DNA of 64,000 bases from Batillaria attramentaria (lineage: Eukaryota > Mollusca > Gastropoda > Batillariidae): contig JACVVK020000221.1 in assembly GCA_018292915.2 (NCBI GenBank), positions 460,001 through 524,000 of the forward strand, given 5' to 3'. Positions 1-8,612 of the stretch are shown here, in pieces; the stretch's first letter is position 1, and every line of letters begins with the position of its first letter. The notes under the pieces are model-generated. The model saw only the letters and a list, made by a program, of their open reading frames with translations, was not told where the DNA came from and did not search any database. The position numbers and the translations under genes were made by a program.

Positions 1-382
1 ATATAATGATTATCTTATCATTATATCGATGAACTGTTAAGCTCATACTACCTGGTCAAAGGTCTACGGATGAGAAATTTCATAAACCACAAGAACCACA
101 AGACGTAAACCACAAGAACTAATCATGCAAGCTCTATTTCGTCGCTGAACTAATCGTAAACTCGCCTTAGCCTCCATTTATGCATCTCATATTTTAATCT
201 TTTAGTTTCAGGCTCAGACGTACGTCTTATTCCGGCGTTAAGCCCTAACTAACTAACTATTACGTCTTATTCTTACTCCATACAGTAGCCCCTGCTGTAC
301 AAGTGCGTAAATAAGGTGTTCCTGTAAACTTTCATATCAAAGTTACGCTTCGTGTTTTAGTCTCGTCGGTACGCTAAAAGTA
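1..382. other. AT-rich DNA with a SINE tail fragment
   Basis: No gene seen. About 228-272 holds a short copy of the 3' end of the SINE at 719-936 (GGCGTTAAGCCCTAACTAAC followed by more AACT units), so it is a truncated SINE-B remnant on the + strand. Confidence 0.5.
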
Positions 383-700
383 TATATGTTACAGTGAATT
401 TGTGTAATCAGGGATTTCATGAAATCCCTGAAATTTTCAGTAAGTTCATGTAATTACTGTTTCACTCGGGGATTTCATGAAATCCCCAAAAATTTCCAGG
501 GATATCATGAAATCCCTAGGTTTTTGTCATGGTTTTTACACTATCTTACTGGCTAAGTTTTGTGATTTCCTGAAATCCCTGGCCCTGGAAATTTTAGGGA
601 TTTGATGAAATCCCCGAGTGGAACAGTAATTACACGAACTTACCGAAAATTTTAGGGATTTCATGAAATCCCTGATTACACAAATTCACTGTAACATATA
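383..700. mobile_element. Palindromic MITE built from 20-bp palindromes
   Basis: The left arm starts TATATGTTACAGTGAATTTG and the right arm is its near-exact reverse complement ending at 700, so the whole 318 bp folds back on itself with about 115-bp arms. Inside are six copies of a short palindrome (core GGGATTTCATGAAATCCC) at 410-429, 468-487, 498-517, 562-580, 596-615 and 654-673; some are perfect, some carry one to three changes. It has no coding capacity. The terminal TA and the shared start TATATGTTACAGT with the MITE at 46677-46846 suggest a Tc1/mariner-like, non-autonomous origin (inference). Confidence 0.85.
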
Positions 701-718
701 CAGCAATAAGCCTCAGGG

Positions 719-936
719 GTGAGCGGTGGTCTAGTAGGTAGCGCGTCGGACTTAGTCGCTGCTGTCACAGGCGAAACGTGGGTTCGAGCCCAGGTCGAGC
801 TTGTGATGTGATACCGGTTTTTCCCAGCTACCGTGCTGTTCACTGGCGGTTCTCTAGGAGTCATCCTAGCCGCGAAATAGTCTTTGTTGCTTGCGCAGCG
901 TTAAGCTCTAACTAACTAACTAACTAACTAACTAGG
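719..936 (+). mobile_element. tRNA-derived SINE (family B)
   Basis: The head reads like a tRNA gene: an A-box-like GGTCTAGTAGGTAGCGCG near 727-745 and a B box GGTTCGAGCCC near 780-791. A non-tRNA body follows, ending in a (AACT)n tail at about 907-936. There is no folded acceptor stem with a normal anticodon arm, so this is a SINE and not a working tRNA gene. Fragments of the same 3' end occur at 228-272 (+) and 30897-30960 (-). Confidence 0.75.
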
Positions 937-1320
937 AGTCATCCGACTTTCCTCCGCGAGCAAAATTGAAATAATATAGAACAGGCAGGTTTGGTGGCAC
1001 TGCACCGCGGTGACGCGCTTCCCCCGAGGTAAGCAGCCCGAATTTCCAGAACCAAAAAAGTTGAAAAAGTACAACTGACCTTATTCTGTACTCCACGCAG
1101 AGTTGGTAGCTGTTTACTGCAAAACAGATTCGCTGTTGACATCAGTCATTTTACTCAGCCTCCCTCCTAAGTCACATAATTATGTGCCGTTATTTATGTA
1201 TTTGTGCAAGCTGCAGGAGAAAAGAAAAAAAAAGGAGAAAATATGCTGCACGGCAAAATGAGCACAGCGTACCTTGATGTACTTGATAATGATCAAATTG
1301 TAGTGGTTTTAAACGGACAG
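937..1320. other. No gene seen
   Basis: Unique-looking sequence with only short ORFs lacking splice context or recognisable protein features. Confidence 0.4.
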
Positions 1321-1500
1321 ACCGATTGGCGGGCATCCGCCAATCAGAGGCTATCCTAGGCAGCCAATCAGCGCCGACGGCCCGGGCCCGGCCCCCGACC
1401 CCTAGGAGAGCCAGTTCGTGTTCAGCCGCCGACAAGGTAACGTCGTGTTTAGTTGGCGCGGGCTCATAGCGGGCAGGGCTAGGGGTAGGGGTTTTATCTT
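1321..1500. promoter_or_regulatory. GC-rich, CCAAT-box cluster (possible promoter or element end)
   Basis: ATTGGCGG at 1325-1332 and CCGCCAAT at 1337-1344 form a perfect 8-bp inverted pair with a 4-bp spacer, each half containing a CCAAT box. A third CCAAT lies at 1364-1368 (CCAATCAG). The surrounding 1370-1500 is GC-rich with CpGs, unlike its neighbours. CCAAT pairs are typical NF-Y sites near transcription starts, but no exon could be connected to it. Confidence 0.3.
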
Positions 1501-1995
1501 CGGGGGTTTGGTTCTTTACACTGTGTGCAGACCGAATAAATAGTGCTCGCGATAGATGTATTCGGCGTCATGTGGTATTATGTAGTCACCTCGTTGTTTC
1601 CGTGCCTTTTCGTGGTAGTCAGTTTCACTACAAAATATTGCAGTGAACTAACAGCCGCGCCACCGGCGTCCGCAATAATACGCGTGAAATTGGAGTGTTA
1701 TATACAAGATAAGATAATAATAGAATAATCAGCGACCAAACTCCTCCTCCTTCTCCTCCTCCTCCCCCCCCCCTCCGTCTTTCCCTCACCCCCGTAAAAG
1801 TTTAGTGGTAAGGCCAAAGAAAAAAACAACAACCAAAAACAAAAACAAAAAAAAAAAAAACCCAAAAACAATCCCGTTGAGGCTCTTTTTACTTATTGGT
1901 AGAGCTCTGAATGCGATACTAGGCCGCTTCCACACTGTGCGAGCCGGCGAAAAATCAAAATGTCCTACTCCTGTAGAGGTGCTGCCACTGTGTCT
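1501..1995. other. Non-coding; C/T-rich then A-rich tract
   Basis: 1740-1800 is a pyrimidine run and 1815-1872 an A/C-only run. No gene seen. Confidence 0.4.
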
Positions 1996-2172
1996 TGGGG
2001 AGCCGAGGTGGCCGAATGGTAGAGCGTTGGACTTCTAATGCTCGGATCGTGAGTTCGTATCCCGGCTGGGGCCAAATATTTGTGCTGGCTTTTCCATCGT
2101 TGCCTTGTCTTTGATATCACCCGTATGTGGTGGAAAAGGACGTTAACCCCCCCCCCCCCACACACACACACC
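1996..2172 (+). mobile_element. tRNA-derived SINE (family A) with 14-bp target duplication
   Basis: The body starts GGGGAGCCGAGGTGGCCGAA, a tRNA-Leu/Ser-like A-box region. A tRNA arm and B box follow, then a conserved stretch (TTTGTGCTGGC, GATATCACC) ending GGACGTTAA at 2146. The tail is poly-C then (CA)n. CTGCCACTGTGTCT is present at 1982-1995 and again at 2173-2186, so target duplication brackets body plus tail and shows that the C/CA tail belongs to the insertion. Confidence 0.9.
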
Positions 2173-2348
2173 CTGCCACTGTGTCTAAGCGGTATCACGT
2201 CTCTTAGGCCCCTGGCTCCAAGTGGAGCATAGGCCATCGACAACCTTTCGCCATCGCACTCTATTCTGGGCTGTTCTTGCCACTCCAGTCCAGTTGGTCC
2301 CGTGCTTATATAGCTCTGCCTCAGTGTTCCGCCTCCAGCTGTTGCGAG

Positions 2349-2550
2349 GCCGGTGTCGTAGAACATTTCGGAACCAGGATAAATCGGAACCGGTTCCCCC
2401 CAAATCCTAGGATATTTCGGAACTATTCCAATTTATCCCGCACTAGAGTCAGGATAAATCGGAACGGTTCCGAAAAATCCTGCCACCAGGGCCAGGATAA
2501 ATCGGAATGGTTTCCATTCGTCCGGTTCCGAAATATCCTGTGACACCGGC
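2349..2550. mobile_element. Small palindromic MITE
   Basis: The ends are GCCGGTGTC (2349-2357) and GACACCGGC (2542-2550). The inside is an array of an inverted motif pair, AGGATAAATCGGAAC and its near complement GTTCCGAAATATCCT, repeated about four times in both orientations. There is no coding potential. The architecture resembles the MITE at 383-700 but the sequence is unrelated. Confidence 0.7.
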
Positions 2551-2645
2551 TTCTCTTCCTTTTCCCCTGCGGGTTCCATGTCTAGGTATCACGTTAGTCA
2601 CTACCTAAAGAGCTCGGAAGGATTTGCGAACAGAGAATCCATGGA

Positions 2646-2704
<59 letters not shown>

Positions 2705-3117
2705 GGGGGGGGGGGGGGAGAAATGAGGGTGAGGGGGGGATAGGGTTGTCTCTAAGCGAAGCGGGCTAATTCTATCTTTGCTAAGCTTCCGCTCGTGTGC
2801 GCCTGTACGCTAGAAATACTATCTTTTGATGAATAGTACAGCTCTAAATGCGATACAATGTTGTGTACACTTTGCGCACGACTGTTGTCACACTACTGGA
2901 GCGTTAAGTGTGACCCCCCTGTCAGTGAGTGCGCTTCTATTGGCTCATTGCCAGCATTACGTGAGACGCTGTCACTGTGCAGGAGACTGTTGAAGTTCCA
3001 GTACGGGTATAGAAGCGGGATAATGGCAAAGCTCTAGTTTCTTCTTTCTCTTCTTCTTCTCGTCTTCTTCCTTTCTTATTTTTCTTCTTCTTTAGCCTAT
3101 TTTTTTCCCTACTTCTC
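2551..3117. repeat. (TG)n and poly-G microsatellite in non-coding DNA
   Basis: (GT)n runs from about 2648 to 2703, followed by a G run to about 2720. The rest shows no gene. The Cys-Val ORFs here are only the microsatellite read as codons. Confidence 0.8.
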
Positions 3118-3285
3118 GGGGAGCCGGGGTGGTCGAATGGTAGAGCGTTGGACTTCTAATGTTCGGGTCGTGAGTTCGTATCCCGGCTGGGGCCAAATAG
3201 TTGTGCTGGCTTTTTCATCGTTGCCCCGTCTTTGATACCACGAGTATGTGGTGGAAACGGACGTTACCCCCCCCCCCCCCCCCAC
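3118..3285 (+). mobile_element. tRNA-derived SINE (family A)
   Basis: Same family and length as the copy at 1996, ending GGACGTTA near 3266 with a poly-C tail to about 3283. ACTTCTC occurs just before (3111-3117) and just after the poly-C tail, a probable short target duplication. The following 3310-3412 is almost pure T then G. Confidence 0.85.
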
Positions 3286-3429
3286 TTCTCCCCCCTTTCT
3301 TGCTCACATGATTTTTTTTTCTTTTTTTTTCCTTTTTCTTGTGGGTTTTTTTTTTTTTGGTTTTGTTGTTTTTTTTTTGTTGTTGTTTTTTTTTTTTTGG
3401 GGGGGGGGGGGGCTAAGGGGGCAATAGAT

Positions 3430-4812
3430 ACTCCCCCTTCTGGTTCCGCTGCCAATATTATACCCTGAAGTGGTGTCATTTGAGAGTGTGTCTACTGGAA
3501 CAACGAGGGCTGTGTTGCATGACACAATATAACTATATATGATAGTTATCAGGCTTGAGAAACCCAGCAGGTGTTAGATCAGTATCACCACATGAGGCTG
3601 ACGAATTGTAATGTGTTGTAATAACATGTAATAATCATAGCCAATCTGTCTCGTTTTTTGTCATGCTGAAGTTGATCAAAGCCGATGTTTTACATGAAAT
3701 GGCCGTAAATATTGGTTTTCTTCTCTTTGACACCCCCCCTCCTCCCCCCCCCCCTTTCCTCAGTTTCACGTCGACATAAAACGTCCGTTGGAAACACTCT
3801 GTGTCACTCAAATTTGAAAATATAGAACCCTCGGTGCTACCGTGTTTGGAAACAATCTGTCTTGGGGATAGCACCGGAAACATTCGCGTCCAGTTTCCAT
3901 TACACCCCGCCAATTACTGCGATATTTTGAATACCGCACCTGGTGAGGTTATTACAAAGAACGAGATGTTTACTATGAACACAAACACTCCATGTAGAAC
4001 TTTTATGACCGATCATTCGGGCCGATCGTCGGGGGTTCTCTCCGGGTACTCCGGCTTCCTCCCCCTCTGCTTTGGAAATGTTCAGCCCACCAAATTTGAA
4101 AAAGAAATGCAATTCTGAATTCCGAAACTTAAATAGCTGAGCTGACCCTTCGCACCACGTGATTGTAATGTGTTTATATCCCAATATGTGAGAGAATGCG
4201 TGTGATTCACGTGAGCGTGTGTGTTGGGTTCAGTTCGCGGCGCTTTGAGCCGATGCGTGAAATCGGGTAAGGCGCCTATACAATAGTGGTGCACCAAAAA
4301 ACCGAAAACCAGTTTATACCGGTTTGAATTTTCGGCGGTTCGGTAAACTGGTTTGGTTGCTGAACAGAACAGACCAGAACAGAACCTTACCTTACGAAAT
4401 TTATCAGTTTTTTTTTCCTTCTACGTGTCACATTGACAATCCTCTGATTAGAAATCGTTGTCACTCTACCTACACGACAAACAGTGTGATCCCCGGAATG
4501 ACTACAAAATTAATACGCAAAAATCAACCGGTGATTTCAAAATCGTGATCACTACACTGAGATACACGACAAACAATGATTTCTCAAGAAGTTATACAGT
4601 CACCACTGTACTAATGTACACTATTCGCGAACTAGGAGTTTTAGAGCAATCATCGTCACACAGCGCCAAACACAGCAAGTCCCCCCCCCCTCCCCCCAAC
4701 TCCTCTCTCTCTCTCTCTTCAAATATCTATTAGCCAACAAATAACAAATAATCATAAAAATAGGTACCACACGTTTACATAAATATGGACATACTAGTTC
4801 ATGCATGTGATA

Positions 4813-4877
<65 letters not shown>
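3430..4877. other. Non-coding; palindromic patch and (TG)n
   Basis: No supported gene. 4290-4400 has a degenerate inverted repeat around the motifs ACCGAAAACCAGTTT and AAACTGGTTTGG. (TG)n runs at about 4815-4877. The remainder looks unique. Confidence 0.4.
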
Positions 4878-4880
<3 letters not shown>

Positions 4881-5023
4881 AAGTTTCTTGTTCCAGGTTT
4901 AAGTATGTTCGATCATTTGGCTTTTTTGTGTAGTTGTTTGTTCTTCAAAACGGCAAGTTTGAAAATTGGTTGCAAGACCACAACTTCCACCTTTTTCAAA
5001 TAAAGTTATTTCAATTTCAATTT

Positions 5024-5070
<47 letters not shown>
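4878..5070 (+). mobile_element. 3' end of a LINE-type retrotransposon
   Basis: A short 3' UTR-like stretch ends AATAAAGTTATT followed by three (TTTCAA)-like units and then (TC)n. An AATAAA next to a short repeated tail is the usual 3' end of invertebrate non-LTR elements; the same design ends the elements at 8562, 12944 and 15640. There is no coding remnant upstream, so it is strongly 5'-truncated. Confidence 0.5.
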
Positions 5071-5072
<2 letters not shown>

Positions 5073-5382
5073 CATGGGTTTGTGAAAGATATGATATTAT
5101 ACTTGCTCAGATGCAGTACTGTTCAATGTTTCTTGAGGCGGTTACACGCGACTGACGCCGGCTAGATAATCCGCCAATTGTGACACCATCTAAGTACGTG
5201 TATACACAAGGATGAAGCGGACCCCTCCAGCGCACTCGTCACGCATGACTGAGTATGACCACCCTCCCAACATGGACAGCGTGAAAGCACAGTCTTTGTG
5301 TGACTGTGCTTTTGTGATGTAATCACCCTTCCCCCTTCCCAACCCCAAATCCTCTTGATCAACACGCGAGACCATGTAACAC

Positions 5383-8300
5383 CCCTCCCACCCTCTTCAC
5401 CCAAACGGTAGCAGTGTCGTGGACTATTTCCTTTGTAGCCAGCAGATTTCTGAGAACGCTGTAAGAATGAAAGTACGTGATCTGACCCAATATTCTGATC
5501 ACTGCCCGATCGAGCTGGGAATTTACTTATCGCTGGAAGACCAGATACTAGCCACACCCACTGAACCATCAAACACCGACCAAGAACACGAGACACAGAA
5601 ATACACTGCTCATCGATTTCATTGGGACAAGAACTCATCGGACAGCTTTGTAAAGGCGATTAACTCCCCCAAGGTACAATCCATACTCGGTAAGGTAACC
5701 ACCAGCGGATACGGGAAAGCTAGGGGGGAGGCCGCGGGCCACACAGCACAGTCAGTAAATAGTCAGGTAGATAGCCTTACCGCGGCACTAACAGAGGCAG
5801 CTAAACAGTCGCTTCAAACTAAACCACAAAGAACCCGGACAAATAAAAAGCGCAAATCCCACAACAAAAAGTGGTTTGACAAAGACTGCGCTGTACTCAA
5901 AAGAGACCTTAAATCCCTGTTAAATGCCGTGAACAGAAATCCAGAAAACCAATCTCTAAAAGCAAAATTTTTCTCCAAACGCAAAGCCTACAACAAACTT
6001 ATAAAGAAGAAAAAAGTAGTTTTTAAACAAAAACTAGTAGAAAACCTAAACGAAGCACTAAGCAGGGACCCTAACTCGATATGGGCAGCAGTCAGAGAGC
6101 TCAAGGACATGGACGTCCCGCACAATAGCCAGGACAAAAGGATAAGTGCAGTTAAATGGTCACGCCACCTCGAAAACATCCTCACAAGAGATATAGAAAC
6201 AACAGAACAGAGAAAGGCCGAAGTCCATTCAAACTTAACCCAAATAGAAAGAGAGGCACACTTTAATAGCATAGACTTCCCCATCACAAATGAAGAGATC
6301 TCAACAGCAGTTAAAACTCTTAAAAACAAAAAGGCTCCCGGCATAGACGGCATCACTAATGAAATGTTAAAGGCAAGCATACCTTTTATGACCCTTGAAG
6401 TAAGAACATGCTTCAATGCCATTCTTAGCTCAGGGCACTACCCCCAAGCCTGGAAAACAGGAATCAGTGTACCAGTCTACAAAGGGGGTGACCATACAAA
6501 CCCTAACAACTTCCGAGGAATAACTCTGACAAGCTCTCTGGGAAAACTATTTTGTCAAATACTTAATACGAGAATAGATAACTATATGGAACAGAATAAG
6601 CTGTACGCACCGGAACAAGCCGGATTTAGGAAAACATTCAGAACAACGGACCATATCTTTGTACTGAAAACTCTAGTAGATAAATACCTAAAATCCCAAA
6701 CAGCGAGACTATACTGCTGTTTCGTAGACCTACAAAAAGCCTTTGACACAGTATGGCACGAAGCGATGCTGCTAAAACTACACAGACTAGGCATTAACGG
6801 GTTATGCTATAGGATAATAAAGAGTATGTACAGCAACGCAACGGTGTGTGCTAAGATGCCGGAGGGATACACACACCCGATTAAACTAGTAAGGGGCGTC
6901 CAGCAAGGAAATAACCTAAGCCCAACCCTTTTTAATACATTTATTAATGATTTACCTGACCAGCTAAGAGGCCATGACTCCCCTGTAGGTAACAGTACCA
7001 CAAACCTTGAAATACCCTGCCTGTTGTACGCAGATGACCTAGCTATCTTCTCCACTACGAAAACAGGGATGCAGGAAAAACTAAACAAACTATCCGACTA
7101 CTGCAAGGAATGGGGACTGACGGTAAATAAATCAAAAACAAAAATCATAGTCTTCTCCAAAACAGCGCCCAAAATACCAGTAATCTTCCAACTAGGAACT
7201 GACGCGATAGAGACTATAGACACCTACAAACACCTAGGCGTAATATTTCACAGCAGTGGTAGCTTTTCGGCAGCCAGGGACCACCTCTCTAAACAAGCTA
7301 ACAAAGCCGCGCATACATTAAAGCGAGCCATATATAAACAGGAAATTAAAATCGATACTACCATGAAACTCTTCGACTCCCTGGTACTCCCAGTAGCTAC
7401 TTACGGTGCAGAAGTGTGGTTCCCTTACACCACCAGTCTAAATCCAGACAACGCAGGGCTTGGAAAACTGTTCGACGATTGCATTAAAGGCCAGTGGGCC
7501 CATGAGAGTCTTCACATAAAATTCGTCAAGACCATCCTAGGAGTAAACAGAAAGTCCATGAACCTCCCAGCCCTAGCCGAATTAGGCAGGTACCCAGCTA
7601 GCATAAAAGTAATCGCACAAACTATTACCTTTTGGACACATATCATAGAGTCCGACATTACATCATACCTCAGCCAGATGTATAAGGAACAGCTAAAAAT
7701 GGACTCACCTTGGGCATCACACGTCAAACGCGCCCTTTCCTATCTCGGCTTAGAACATGTATGGAAAAATCAATCTACCTTCAGCGCAAGTAAACTTAAA
7801 AGGACAGTCCAAAGAATACTCGAAGAAAAATACAGAACATTCTGGGATAAACAGAAAAATTCAAATAACTCTAAATTATCGTTTTATAACGGACTAGCCC
7901 TCAACTACGGCGTACAACCGTATATACTCAGCGCAAGATTATCACAACATAGAAAAGCGCTCACTAAATTACGCATCAGCGCACATATACTACAGATAGA
8001 AAGGGGCAGATACCGTGGCCTGCCACGGGAACAAAGACTGTGTCCTGCCTGCGGAGTAGTAGAAGACGAAATACATTTTCTAGATACATGTAAATTATAC
8101 GTAAATAACCGAGCACAATTCATTCAAAATAACGTAGGTATGTACACGAAGCCAAGTAATCTGCTAAATAACGTGGACAGCCAGGCAGAATTAGCCAAAT
8201 ACGTATACGAATGCTTCGTGGAAAGAGAAAGGATTAGGGCAACAAACTAGTACCCCCTCCCCTCCTCTTTGCTAATCACCTTTTTCTTTTCTTTTGCCTA

Positions 8301-8562
8301 CACACACCGAGTCACTGAGCTGGAGACGCAAACGCCGCCCCAAGAATCACCGCTGGACACCCACGGCCTTACCACCACCGCCCCCCGACGACGTGACTAC
8401 AACGGACCACCCGATCGCCTCCTGATACTGGGACACTCACTAATTATAACCCAATATACGATACTAGATATAATTCACCAACATCTCGATGGAAATATTA
8501 GGAAATATCATTGTGTCTAATAACCCCAAAGGGCTTCATGACAATAAATCTTGTTCTTGTTC
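5383..8562 (+). mobile_element. LINE1: 5'-truncated non-LTR retrotransposon
   Basis: It comprises the RT ORF below plus a 3' UTR with AATAAA at 8543-8548 and a (CTTGTT)-type tail ending at 8562. The 5' boundary is set by loss of endonuclease coding: an in-frame stop lies at 5377, and only the last endonuclease motifs remain. It abuts LINE2, so it probably inserted just upstream of LINE2's ORF1. Confidence 0.8.
5419..8250 (+). CDS. Non-LTR reverse transcriptase (ORF2, N-terminally truncated)
   Basis: This ORF of 943 codons encodes the replicative protein of a LINE. The first ~40 residues are the end of an APE-type endonuclease: an NGSSVVDYF stretch begins just before the listed start, and SDHCPI is the last catalytic block. 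The RT domain spans about residues 290-600: FVDLQKAFD with Asp437, the RGVQQGNNLSPTLF block, and YADD with Asp539/Asp540, all intact. A long C-terminal region follows, and near the end comes a Cys/His knuckle C875-x2-C878-x7-H886-x4-C891. The reading frame is uninterrupted through RT, which suggests a fairly recent insertion. The first codon is GTG and only marks where the open frame begins; the true start was upstream and is lost. The LINE clade was not resolved. It cannot be autonomous as it stands because most of the endonuclease is missing. Confidence 0.92.
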   Translation: MDYFLCSQQISENAVRMKVRDLTQYSDHCPIELGIYLSLEDQILATPTEPSNTDQEHETQKYTAHRFHWDKNSSDSFVKAINSPKVQSILGKVTTSGYGKARGEAAGHTAQSVNSQVDSLTAALTEAAKQSLQTKPQRTRTNKKRKSHNKKWFDKDCAVLKRDLKSLLNAVNRNPENQSLKAKFFSKRKAYNKLIKKKKVVFKQKLVENLNEALSRDPNSIWAAVRELKDMDVPHNSQDKRISAVKWSRHLENILTRDIETTEQRKAEVHSNLTQIEREAHFNSIDFPITNEEISTAVKTLKNKKAPGIDGITNEMLKASIPFMTLEVRTCFNAILSSGHYPQAWKTGISVPVYKGGDHTNPNNFRGITLTSSLGKLFCQILNTRIDNYMEQNKLYAPEQAGFRKTFRTTDHIFVLKTLVDKYLKSQTARLYCCFVDLQKAFDTVWHEAMLLKLHRLGINGLCYRIIKSMYSNATVCAKMPEGYTHPIKLVRGVQQGNNLSPTLFNTFINDLPDQLRGHDSPVGNSTTNLEIPCLLYADDLAIFSTTKTGMQEKLNKLSDYCKEWGLTVNKSKTKIIVFSKTAPKIPVIFQLGTDAIETIDTYKHLGVIFHSSGSFSAARDHLSKQANKAAHTLKRAIYKQEIKIDTTMKLFDSLVLPVATYGAEVWFPYTTSLNPDNAGLGKLFDDCIKGQWAHESLHIKFVKTILGVNRKSMNLPALAELGRYPASIKVIAQTITFWTHIIESDITSYLSQMYKEQLKMDSPWASHVKRALSYLGLEHVWKNQSTFSASKLKRTVQRILEEKYRTFWDKQKNSNNSKLSFYNGLALNYGVQPYILSARLSQHRKALTKLRISAHILQIERGRYRGLPREQRLCPACGVVEDEIHFLDTCKLYVNNRAQFIQNNVGMYTKPSNLLNNVDSQAELAKYVYECFVERERIRATN

Positions 8563-8612
8563 ACCGCTCTCAACTTATTGTCTCTCCCACCCTGTTGACA
8601 TCTCCATCCCTC

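Noticed and set aside
410..673. CRISPR-like short palindromic repeats
   Set aside because: Irregular spacing inside a larger inverted repeat; MITE structure explains it.
720..795. tRNA genes at the heads of repeats (also at 2000, 28315, 28921, 46513, 58363)
   Set aside because: A and B boxes are present, but each is joined to a shared non-tRNA body and lacks a regular cloverleaf with acceptor stem; these are SINE heads.
3264..3525. Pro/Lys-rich ORFs
   Set aside because: Homopolymer runs downstream of a SINE.
5162..7727. Several minus-strand ORFs across the LINE1 region
   Set aside because: Antisense of a conserved RT reading frame; no independent features.
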